Positions 43,234 to 50,994 of a DNA stretch of 64,000 nt are shown here, in pieces. Position numbers and translations under genes: made by a program. This DNA is from Dyadobacter jiangsuensis (lineage in GTDB: Bacteria; Bacteroidota; Bacteroidia; Cytophagales; Spirosomataceae): assembly GCF_003014695.1 (NCBI RefSeq), contig NZ_PYAS01000008.1, forward strand, positions 186,001 through 250,000, given 5' to 3'. The first letter of the stretch is position 1, and each line of letters opens with the position of its first letter. The notes below the pieces were generated by a model that was not told the origin of the DNA, searched no databases, and was given only the letters and a program-made list of their open reading frames with translations.

Positions 43234-45393
43234 ATGTCAAACGTTCCCCATCCCGGCCTCGCCTCCGTTGAGTTGGATGAATTTCAATACGACAACCGCA
43301 TTGTCCGGGACTTCGCCATCGCCACCATCCTGTTCGGGCTCATAGGCATGCTCGTGGGCTTACTCGCTGCCTTACAGCTGGTTTTCCCGAACCTGAATTT
43401 TGACCTGCCTTTCCTGACATTCAGCCGCATCCGGCCGCTGCATACCAATGCGGTGATTTTCGCATTTGTCGGAAACGGTTTCTTTACCGGGCTTTACTAT
43501 TCCGTTCCGCGCGTGTTGCGGACACCCATATGGAGCCCCGTGCTGAGCCGCTTCCATTTCTGGGCCTGGCAGGCCATCATCCTCGGCGCGGCTATCTCGC
43601 TGCCGATGGGTTTTACCACTTCCAAAGAATACGCCGAGCTGGAATGGCCCTTCGACATTGCGATTGCCGTGGTGTGGGTTTCCGCATTGGTCAATATCAT
43701 CATGACCACCATTAACCGCCGTGTGGAACATATTTATGCCGCGGTGTGGTTCTACATTGCGTCCTTTGTGACCGTCGCGATGCTGCACGTGGTGAACAGC
43801 ATAGAGCTTCCTATCTCGTTCATGAAAAGCTACTCCGTGTATGCGGGTGTGCAGGATGCATTGGTGCAATGGTGGTACGGGCATAATGCGGTGGCATTCT
43901 TCCTGACCACTCCTTACCTGGGTTTGATGTACTACTTCCTGCCCAAAGCAGCCAACCGGCCTATTTACTCCTACCGGCTTTCGATCGTACACTTCTGGGC
44001 GCTGATATTCCTGTACATATGGGCCGGGCCGCACCACTTGCTCTACACCGCATTGCCCGAATGGGCGCAAACGCTGGGTACGGTGTTCTCGGTAATGCTT
44101 ATCGCGCCGTCATGGGGTGGTATGATGAACGGGTTGATGACGCTCCGCGGTGCATGGGACAAGGTTCGTGAAGATGTAGTGCTCAAATTCATGGTGGTAG
44201 CGATTACCGCTTACGGTATGGCCACTTTCGAAGGCCCGATGCTGTCATTGAAAAATGTAAACGCCATTGCCCACTACACCGACTGGATCGTGGCACACGT
44301 ACACGTGGGCGCACTCGGATGGAACGGCTTCCTGACATTCGGTATCCTCTACTGGCTTTTCCCCCGTCTGTACAACCGCCCGCTGTACTCTACCAAAGCC
44401 GCCAATTTCCACTTCTGGATCGGTACGCTGGGTATCATATTCTATACCATCCCCATGTACTGGGCTGGTTGGGTACAAAGCTCTATGTGGAAAGAGTTTA
44501 CACAGGAAGGTCTTTTGAAATACCCCAACTTCCTTGAAACCGTAACGGCACTCAAACCGCTGTATTTCCTCCGTGGTGTAGGTGGCTCATTGTACCTCGT
44601 AGGTTTCGTAGTGATGATCTACAACCTCTGGATGACCGCCCTGAAAGGCAAACTTGTGGCCACTGAAACCGCCAAAGCCATGCCATTGAGCGCAATCTGG
44701 CACGCCGAAAAGAGCGAATACTGGCACCGCCGCTTAATGGAGCGCAAGCCTTTGGCATTGACCATATTCTCCCTGATAGCCGTCGCAATCGGCGGGATGA
44801 TCGAGATGATCCCTACGTTCCTCGTCGAATCCAACGTGCCTACCATCGCAAGTGTAAAACCCTACACACCGCTGGAATTGCAGGGGCGCGACATTTATGT
44901 CCGCGAGGGTTGCTATGTGTGCCATACGCAGATGATCCGTCCGTTCCGGTCCGAGATCGAGCGGTTCGGGGAGTATTCCAAATCCGGGGAGTTTGTATAT
45001 GATCACCCGCACCAATGGGGCTCCAAACGCACCGGACCTGATTTGCAGCGCGTAGGCGGTAAATACCCCGATTCCTGGCACTACAACCACATGGAAGATC
45101 CGACATCAATGTCGCCGGGCTCCATTATGCCGCGCTACGGCTGGCTGCTCGAAAACGACCTGGATACGACCACAACCAAAGCGAAGATCAAAGCCATGCA
45201 AACACTCGGTGTGCCTTATGAAAAAGGATACGAACACCAGGCTAATACGGATCTCGTGAAGCAGGAACAGGAAATCCAGGAACGCCTGAAACAAAGCGGC
45301 ATCAAAACCGCGGCGAATAAAGAGATCATCGCGCTGATCGCCTACATGCAGCGACTTGGGACGGATATCAAGCAAAACGGCAACAGTCAGTAA
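43234..45393 (+). CDS. ccoNO: Fused cbb3 oxidase subunits I and II (CcoN-CcoO)
   Basis: This 719-residue fusion carries the catalytic subunit (about residues 1-480, 12 helices; AVIFAFVGNGFFTGLYYS, WWYGHNAVAFFLTTPYLG with the copper/haem ligand His, HVHVGALGWNG) joined to the CcoO domain with one haem c site (EGCYVCHTQ) and the CcoO mark GPDLQRVGGKYPDSWHYNHMEDP. The enzyme reduces oxygen with high affinity in the inner membrane and pumps protons. Such N-O fusions are usual in Bacteroidetes. A 10-bp repeat array begins at its stop codon and separates it from the CcoP gene. Confidence 0.95.
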   Translation: MSNVPHPGLASVELDEFQYDNRIVRDFAIATILFGLIGMLVGLLAALQLVFPNLNFDLPFLTFSRIRPLHTNAVIFAFVGNGFFTGLYYSVPRVLRTPIWSPVLSRFHFWAWQAIILGAAISLPMGFTTSKEYAELEWPFDIAIAVVWVSALVNIIMTTINRRVEHIYAAVWFYIASFVTVAMLHVVNSIELPISFMKSYSVYAGVQDALVQWWYGHNAVAFFLTTPYLGLMYYFLPKAANRPIYSYRLSIVHFWALIFLYIWAGPHHLLYTALPEWAQTLGTVFSVMLIAPSWGGMMNGLMTLRGAWDKVREDVVLKFMVVAITAYGMATFEGPMLSLKNVNAIAHYTDWIVAHVHVGALGWNGFLTFGILYWLFPRLYNRPLYSTKAANFHFWIGTLGIIFYTIPMYWAGWVQSSMWKEFTQEGLLKYPNFLETVTALKPLYFLRGVGGSLYLVGFVVMIYNLWMTALKGKLVATETAKAMPLSAIWHAEKSEYWHRRLMERKPLALTIFSLIAVAIGGMIEMIPTFLVESNVPTIASVKPYTPLELQGRDIYVREGCYVCHTQMIRPFRSEIERFGEYSKSGEFVYDHPHQWGSKRTGPDLQRVGGKYPDSWHYNHMEDPTSMSPGSIMPRYGWLLENDLDTTTTKAKIKAMQTLGVPYEKGYEHQANTDLVKQEQEIQERLKQSGIKTAANKEIIALIAYMQRLGTDIKQNGNSQ

Positions 45394-45526
45394 GTCAAGT
45401 TTAGTCATGTGTAGTCAAGTATGGTCAGGTTTTGTCAAGAATTGTCAAGGAATAACCAAAGACTTCTTAACCACACATGACCACACATGACCACACATGA
45501 CAAATCCTAACCCCACCCGACCACCC
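45394..45526. repeat. Inverted arrays of a 10-bp repeat (site 2), inside the cbb3 operon
   Basis: Six 10-bp units (GTCAAGTTTA, GTCATGTGTA, GTCAAGTATG, GTCAGGTTTT, GTCAAGAATT, GTCAAGGAAT) run from the ccoNO stop codon to 45453. From about 45470 the opposite-strand unit GTCATGTGTG is repeated three times perfectly, then degenerates. The two halves can pair. The consensus GTCAnGnnTn matches the array at 32341-32506. Confidence 0.8.
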
Positions 45527-45549
45527 ATTCATTCAACCCATCGGACTAT

Positions 45550-46572
45550 ATGAAATTCCGGAATTATCTCGAAACCATCGCAGGGGTAGGCATTTATCCC
45601 CTCATATCCCTCCTGATCTTCTTTGTTTTCTTCGTCGGCCTGCTCATTTATGTGTGGGGGCTGGATAAAAGGAAGCTCGACAAAATGCGCAGCATTCCGC
45701 TGAACGACGGCGTGGCGACAAAGACACTACTATCTCTGCTTTTGCTCGCCTGTATTGCATTGCCTGCCTCCGCGCAGGAGACCACTGAGCCAACCCGCGC
45801 GATTTCGGGGCTCGACCTGATCCTGTGCGTGGTGCTCGCCGGATTGGTTTTCCTGATGATTCAGCTGGCGGTATTGCTGGCATCGGCCATGCGGTTGCTC
45901 AATAAAACCGCCCACGCATCGAACCAGGAACCTACCCACATTTTCAGCGCGCATTGGTGGAAGAAATTCAGGGGTATCAGCGTGGCATTGAAGGACGAAA
46001 AAGATATCCTGATCGACGGTCATGATTACGACGGCATTCAGGAACTCGACAACCGCATGCCCCCCTGGCTGCAATTCCTATTCTACACCACCATTTTCAT
46101 TGCCGTGGTTTACTCCGCTTACTATTTCAGCGGACTCGGTGACCTTCAAATTGCCGAGCTGGAAAAGGAAATTGCCACTGCCGAAGCCGAGAAAAAGGCT
46201 TACATGGAAAAAGTAGGTGCGAGCATGGACGAAAACTCCGTCACGCTGCTCACCGACAAGGCCGGAGTGGACGCAGGGATGAAAATCTTCCAGGAAAAAT
46301 GTACTGCCTGCCACGGAACCGAAGGTGGCGGTGCCGTAGGGCCCAACCTCACGGATGATTACTGGCTGCACGGCGGCGGTATTCACAATGTGTTCAAGGT
46401 AATCAAATATGGTGTGCCTGAAAAGGGGATGATCTCCTGGGAGAAACAGCTTTCCCCTACCGACATTCAGAAGGTAGCGAGCTTCGTATTGTCCCTCAAA
46501 GGCACTAAACCAGCCAACGCCAAAGAGCCGCAAGGCGAGCTTTTCAACGACGAAACAGTGGCCAAAAAGTAA
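45550..46572 (+). CDS. ccoP: Fused CcoQ-CcoP cytochrome c subunit of cbb3 oxidase
   Basis: This 340-residue protein begins with a CcoQ-like single helix (GVGIYPLISLLIFFVFFVGLLIY, then KLDKMRSIPLND) that is usually a separate gene. A second, signal-peptide-like segment (TKTLLSLLLLACIALPASAQE) follows at the junction, then two more helices and the periplasmic domain with one haem c site (CTACHGTEGGG) and MISWEKQLSPTDIQ. CcoP passes electrons to CcoO. Fusion of Q and P with an internal signal-like sequence is unusual. Confidence 0.9.
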   Translation: MKFRNYLETIAGVGIYPLISLLIFFVFFVGLLIYVWGLDKRKLDKMRSIPLNDGVATKTLLSLLLLACIALPASAQETTEPTRAISGLDLILCVVLAGLVFLMIQLAVLLASAMRLLNKTAHASNQEPTHIFSAHWWKKFRGISVALKDEKDILIDGHDYDGIQELDNRMPPWLQFLFYTTIFIAVVYSAYYFSGLGDLQIAELEKEIATAEAEKKAYMEKVGASMDENSVTLLTDKAGVDAGMKIFQEKCTACHGTEGGGAVGPNLTDDYWLHGGGIHNVFKVIKYGVPEKGMISWEKQLSPTDIQKVASFVLSLKGTKPANAKEPQGELFNDETVAKK

Positions 46573-46578
46573 GTACCC

Positions 46579-47928
46579 ATGAAAACGAGCCCGGAAAGTC
46601 GTCCGCTTTACCCCCAACGCCCGGAAGGTAAATGGCATAACCGCCGTGTAGTGTTCAGCATTGTGATTATCGCATTGCTGTTCGTTACGCCGTTCGTCCG
46701 GATGGATGGGCAGCCGCTGGTGCTGTTGAATGTACTCGAAAGGAAAATCATCCTCTTCGGGATCTTTATCGGGCCGCAGGATTACTGGCTCTTCGGGCTT
46801 ACGATGCTTTCATTTTTTGTGTTCATCGTGTTGTTCACCACCGTTTTCGGGCGGTTATGGTGCGGCTGGGCTTGTCCGCAAACCGTTTTCATGGAAATGG
46901 TTTTCCGTAAAATCGAATATGCCATTGAAGGCGACGCCGGGAAACAAAAGCTGCTGGACAAAGCGCCATGGACTTCGGAGAAAGTCCTGAAAAAGGGTTT
47001 GAAATACACCATTTTTCTGATCATCTCCTTTGCCATCGCCAACCTGCTACTGGCCTATGTGCTGGGTACCGACGAGCTCTACAAGATCATTTCCGAGCCC
47101 ATTGAAGACCATATCGGCCTCTTTTCCGGCATTGTCATTTTCACAGGGGTATTCTACTGGAACTTTGCATGGCTGCGGGAGCAGGCCTGCACGGTGGTAT
47201 GCCCGTACGGCCGCCTGCAAAGCGTGCTGCTGGACAGGAACTCCATCAATGTCGCATACGACCACGGGCGCGGTGAGCCGAGAGGGAAATTGCACAAAGG
47301 CTCCGACCGTACCGAAGGCGATTGTATCAATTGCTTCCAATGCGTGGCGGTATGCCCTACCGGCATCGATATCCGGAATGGTACCCAAATGGAATGCGTG
47401 AACTGTACGGCCTGCATTGATGCCTGCGATGCGATTATGGAAAAAGTGGGATTTGACAGGGGCCTCATCCGATACACTTCCGAAAATGTGATCGAGAGGA
47501 AAACCGCCAAGGTAATCACCCCGCGAACCTGGGGTTATGCGGCGGTGCTGTTATTGCTCTGGTCGGCATTGGGGTTCGTGGTGGCCACGCGCACCGACAC
47601 GCAAACCACCCTTTTCCGTGCGCCGGGCAGCCGTTACATCGAGAACAGCGACGGCACGATCAGCAACCTGTACACCTTCAAAATATTCAACAAAACGAAT
47701 CATATCATCAAGCCCTCCCTCCACCTCGACTCCCCGCACGGCAAGCTTCTTTTCGCCGGATCACCCGATCTGACGCTCGAAGCTGCGGGGATGTCCGAGG
47801 GAACCGTGTTTGTGATTATTCCAAAATCTGAATTAAAAAGCCGAAAAACGGTACTAAAACTTTCGGTTTCACAGGGTAACCAGCAGTTGGAGACCTTCGA
47901 GACCACCTTCATCGCACCGGAAGAATAA
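46579..47928 (+). CDS. ccoG: cbb3 oxidase accessory ferredoxin-like protein CcoG
   Basis: This 449-residue membrane protein (RdxA/CcoG family) has four or five membrane helices and two 4Fe-4S ferredoxin motifs, CINCFQCVAVCP and CVNCTACIDACD, plus GRLWCGWACPQTVFMEMVFR. A C-terminal Ig-like domain (after about residue 330) completes the family layout. CcoG is a copper(II)-reducing factor for oxidase assembly. It lies 6 bp after the CcoQ-CcoP gene. Confidence 0.93.
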   Translation: MKTSPESRPLYPQRPEGKWHNRRVVFSIVIIALLFVTPFVRMDGQPLVLLNVLERKIILFGIFIGPQDYWLFGLTMLSFFVFIVLFTTVFGRLWCGWACPQTVFMEMVFRKIEYAIEGDAGKQKLLDKAPWTSEKVLKKGLKYTIFLIISFAIANLLLAYVLGTDELYKIISEPIEDHIGLFSGIVIFTGVFYWNFAWLREQACTVVCPYGRLQSVLLDRNSINVAYDHGRGEPRGKLHKGSDRTEGDCINCFQCVAVCPTGIDIRNGTQMECVNCTACIDACDAIMEKVGFDRGLIRYTSENVIERKTAKVITPRTWGYAAVLLLLWSALGFVVATRTDTQTTLFRAPGSRYIENSDGTISNLYTFKIFNKTNHIIKPSLHLDSPHGKLLFAGSPDLTLEAAGMSEGTVFVIIPKSELKSRKTVLKLSVSQGNQQLETFETTFIAPEE

Positions 47929-47953
47929 TGTATTAACCTATTTATAAATCACC

Positions 47954-48406
47954 ATGAAAGTCAATTGGAAAGCACTTATTGCCGCCGTTTATATCAGCTT
48001 TGTATCGATGATACTGCTGCTGGTCGGAATGAGCGCCGGGCAGAAAATCGATCTTGTCACGGATCATTACTACGAGGAAGAGCTGAAATTCCAGGGGAAG
48101 ATCGACAAGCTGCAACGCGCTGCGGAGCTTGCAGAGCCATTATCCTGGCAAATCAAGGATAATGCCTTACAAATCCGATACCCGGCAACCTTTGCCGATT
48201 CGAGCATTTCGGGCCAGATCCGCATGTATTGCCCGTCCGACAACCGAAACGACCGACAGTTTGCAATCGACTCGAACGGTAACGGACAGACCGTGGCATT
48301 GTCGCAAATCCCGGCAGGACGCTACAAAATCCAGGTCGACTGGAAAGGCGGAAATGAAACCTACTGGAGCGAGGGCGTGGTGGTGGTTGACCACAACAAT
48401 CTTTAA
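47954..48406 (+). CDS. ccoH: FixH/CcoH-family oxidase assembly protein
   Basis: This 150-residue protein has one N-terminal helix (LIAAVYISFVSMILLLVGMSAG) and an extracytoplasmic domain. The block LVTDHYYEEELKFQGKIDK is the typical FixH sequence after the helix, and the end YKIQVDWKGGNETYWSEGVVVV fits. FixH/CcoH is required for stable cbb3 oxidase. It is placed between ccoG and the TauE/SafE gene (4 bp), its common order. Confidence 0.88.
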   Translation: MKVNWKALIAAVYISFVSMILLLVGMSAGQKIDLVTDHYYEEELKFQGKIDKLQRAAELAEPLSWQIKDNALQIRYPATFADSSISGQIRMYCPSDNRNDRQFAIDSNGNGQTVALSQIPAGRYKIQVDWKGGNETYWSEGVVVVDHNNL

Positions 48407-48409
48407 CCC

Positions 48410-49108
48410 ATGATCACCGTCCTGCCGTACCTCGCCATTTCGATGGGGCTCATCAGCAGCTTCCATTGCGTAGGCATGTGCGGGCCTATCGCGCTCGCAT
48501 TGCCTGTTCACAAGGGCACGCATGCGCGCCAGATCGCGGGCGTGCTGGCGTACAATGCAGGGCGCGCGCTTACGTACGCGACGTTCGGTATGGTCATAGG
48601 TACTTTGGGCGCTTCACTGGCATGGCTGGGTGTGCTTCGGTACGCTTCCATAGCCGTCGGTGCGGCGATGCTGGCTTATGTACTCTGGCCTCCGGGGTTG
48701 GAACAGCGGCTGCATATGCCGTTGTTCTGGCAAAAAACAATCCATCGCTTAAAGCAAAGAATGGGCTTTTATCTCAAAAGAGCCGACTTACCGGGCTTGC
48801 TGCTGCTCGGCATGCTCAATGGCGCCGTCCCTTGCGGAATGGTGTATATGGCGCTCGTCAGCTCGGTCGCCACGGGCAGTACCTGGGGAGGCGGTGCTTT
48901 TATGGCTCTATTCGGACTGGGCACCATGCCTGCCATGCTCGCATTGGGTATTGCAAACCAACAGTTCACTCCCGCGCTGAGAACGCGCATCCGCAAACTC
49001 ACACCGCTGCTGATGGCCATTGCAGGGATCTGGCTCGTAGCACGCGGAGTCACGACCTCCTACTCCGATCATTCCAAACCAGCTGCCGGAATCACAATCT
49101 GCCGCTGA
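48410..49108 (+). CDS. TauE/SafE-like membrane protein of the cbb3 cluster
   Basis: This 232-residue protein has about six helices in two repeats (LAISMGLISSFHCVGMCGPIALALP; LLLGMLNGAVPCGMVYMALV), the FHCVGMCGP block being typical of the UreH/TauE-SafE branch found beside cbb3 genes. Related proteins are proposed to carry metals or sulfur compounds during oxidase assembly, possibly copper through its Cys/Met motif. Its start is 3 bp after the ccoH stop. The exact substrate is not known. Confidence 0.82.
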   Translation: MITVLPYLAISMGLISSFHCVGMCGPIALALPVHKGTHARQIAGVLAYNAGRALTYATFGMVIGTLGASLAWLGVLRYASIAVGAAMLAYVLWPPGLEQRLHMPLFWQKTIHRLKQRMGFYLKRADLPGLLLLGMLNGAVPCGMVYMALVSSVATGSTWGGGAFMALFGLGTMPAMLALGIANQQFTPALRTRIRKLTPLLMAIAGIWLVARGVTTSYSDHSKPAAGITICR

Positions 49109-49148
49109 ACGGCTTGAACCAGCGCGCCGGATGACTTACCTTGCCGGC

Positions 49149-49499
49149 ATGAAAACGTACAAAGCCATTATCCAACTCACTTCCGACGACCCCAAAGTCC
49201 ATCGCAGCATGATCCGGCAAATCGGCAATCTGCTGGCGCACTTGGGCAAAACAGTCGATGTCCGTATCGTTTGCCACGGTGCTTCCATGCCATTTTGCAT
49301 TTCGGCCGGGAATACGTTCGCCGGCGATATCACGGCATTGCTCAACCAACATGTTACAATTGCGGCATGCCGCAATATGTTAGTTGCCAATGGCGCGGCC
49401 CCCACCGACTTGATAGAGGGCATTGAAGTTATTCCGTCGGGAATAGCTGAGCTCGTCATCTTGCAACAGGAAGGTTGGAGCTACGTAAAAGCCGGTTAG
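49149..49499 (+). CDS. DsrE-family small protein
   Basis: This protein of about 116 residues has the DsrE/DsrF-like fold, seen in KAIIQLTSDDPKVHRSMIRQIGNLLAHL and a central VDVRIVCHGASMPFC; CRNMLVANGAAPTDL follows. DsrE members carry sulfur on a conserved Cys, but this one could also be a non-catalytic relative. I start at the ATG of MKTYK (49149); an upstream start at 49131 adds six residues. It is the last gene of the run before hemN. Confidence 0.75.
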   Translation: MKTYKAIIQLTSDDPKVHRSMIRQIGNLLAHLGKTVDVRIVCHGASMPFCISAGNTFAGDITALLNQHVTIAACRNMLVANGAAPTDLIEGIEVIPSGIAELVILQQEGWSYVKAG

Positions 49500-49514
49500 A
49501 AGTCTGTTTTTTGC

Positions 49515-49558
49515 ATGATCAAAATCATGTTTTTCCCCTCCCGTCCTCGGTAGTTTTG
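49515..49558 (+). promoter_or_regulatory. hemN promoter: FNR/CRP-like box and -7 element
   Basis: ATGAT-CAAA-ATCAT (49515-49528) is a perfect inverted repeat like the FNR site TTGAT-N4-ATCAA. The -7 element TAGTTTTG (49551-49558) starts 29.5 bp after the box centre, placing the box near -41.5 if transcription starts about 12 bases after the start of the -7 element. The hemN ATG is at 49588. Confidence 0.72.
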
Positions 49559-49587
49559 ATCAATGATCTACATCAAAACTTTGACCA

Positions 49588-50952
49588 ATGGACAAGGACC
49601 TGCTCTTTAAATACAACATTCCGGGGCCACGCTATACCAGCTACCCGACCGTTCCTTACTGGCAGAAAACACCTCCCGCCGTCAGCAAATGGAAAGAACT
49701 GGTACAGGACGCCTTCTCGGTTTCAAACCAGAAGGAAGGTATCAGCCTGTACATTCACCTGCCATTCTGCGAGAGTCTTTGTACCTATTGCGGCTGCAAC
49801 ACGCGCATTACGATCAATCATGCGGTGGAAAGCAAATATATCCAGGCCGTTTTGAAGGAATGGAAAATGTATTGTGAACTGTTCGGGACTGAAAAACCGG
49901 TGATCCGGGAATTGCACCTGGGTGGTGGCACACCTACATTTTTCAGTCCGGCCAACCTGGTGAAACTGGTAAACGGCCTGCTTGCCAATGCTCTGATACA
50001 CGATGATGCCCGCTTCGGTTTCGAGGCGCATCCGGGGAATACCACCGATGCCCACCTGGAAGCACTATATTCGGTCGGATTCCGCCGCATCAGCATTGGT
50101 GTACAGGATTTCAATCCGGTCGTATTGGCCATCATCAACCGGCACCAGACTTTTGAGCAGGTTAAACACCTCACCCTGAAAGCCCGCGAAATCGGGTACA
50201 CTTCGGTGAATTACGATATCGTGTACGGCCTGCCGCAGCAAAAAAACTGCTCTATGATGGAGACCATGCTGCGTGTAATCCGGCTAAAACCCGACCGTAT
50301 CGCATTTTACAGCTATGCTCACGTACCATGGATCAAACCCGGCCAGCGCAGCTATACCGAAAACGACCTGCCCGATGCGGACCATAAAATTGCGATTTAT
50401 GAAACCGGAAGGAATGCACTGGAACTTGCCGGCTATGAAGACATCGGCATGGACCATTTCGCGCTCCGGTCCGACGAGCTTTACAAAGCGGCCACGCAAG
50501 AACGGCTGCACCGAAACTTCATGGGGTATACCGATACCCGAACCCAATTGTTGATCGGCCTCGGTGCATCGTCTATTTCCGATTCGTGGTGGGGATATGC
50601 CCAGAACGAGAAGAAAGTGGAAGATTATTACAAAAAGCTCGCTGCAAATGAGCTGCCTATATTCCGCGGCCACGAGCTGAGCCGCGAAGACCTGATCCTG
50701 AGAAAGCATATTCTACGGCTGATGACCAATTTCGAAACTTCCTGGGGCAGCACCTCGGAAGTTTGTATGGAACTGTATCAGGCGCTGGAAAGGCTTTCCG
50801 AAATGGAATTCGACGGCCTGGTTGAAGTGGAACCTTTCCGCCTGAGAATCACCGAGAAAGGCAAGGCCTTCGTACGCAATGTGTGTATGGCCTTTGATGC
50901 GCGCCTATGGGCCGATTTACCCCAAACGACTCTTTTTAGTCAAACAGTTTAA
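49588..50952 (+). CDS. hemN: Oxygen-independent coproporphyrinogen III oxidase HemN
   Basis: This 454-residue radical SAM enzyme makes protoporphyrinogen from coproporphyrinogen without oxygen. The cluster-binding motif is C61-E-S-L-C65-T-Y-C68-G-C70, as in HemN proper, preceded by GPRYTSYPTVPYW. LHLGGGTPTFFS and RISIGVQDFNPVV are family blocks. It supplies haem for the cbb3 and cytochrome c proteins of the cluster when oxygen is low. It precedes the PAS kinase gene and has its own regulated promoter. Confidence 0.95.
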   Translation: MDKDLLFKYNIPGPRYTSYPTVPYWQKTPPAVSKWKELVQDAFSVSNQKEGISLYIHLPFCESLCTYCGCNTRITINHAVESKYIQAVLKEWKMYCELFGTEKPVIRELHLGGGTPTFFSPANLVKLVNGLLANALIHDDARFGFEAHPGNTTDAHLEALYSVGFRRISIGVQDFNPVVLAIINRHQTFEQVKHLTLKAREIGYTSVNYDIVYGLPQQKNCSMMETMLRVIRLKPDRIAFYSYAHVPWIKPGQRSYTENDLPDADHKIAIYETGRNALELAGYEDIGMDHFALRSDELYKAATQERLHRNFMGYTDTRTQLLIGLGASSISDSWWGYAQNEKKVEDYYKKLAANELPIFRGHELSREDLILRKHILRLMTNFETSWGSTSEVCMELYQALERLSEMEFDGLVEVEPFRLRITEKGKAFVRNVCMAFDARLWADLPQTTLFSQTV

Positions 50953-50994
50953 TGATGAATTCTTGCGGTGTTCACCTGTGTCCTGTACTTTGGT

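Noticed and set aside
45394-45526. Possible CRISPR or iteron-type origin because of 10-bp direct repeats
   Set aside because: There are no spacers and no replication gene nearby, and the arrays face each other; the site lies within an operon.
49557-49577. A second FNR site overlapping the hemN -7 element (TTGAT ... ATCAA)
   Set aside because: The half-sites are separated by 11 bases instead of 4, so they cannot form a normal dimer site.
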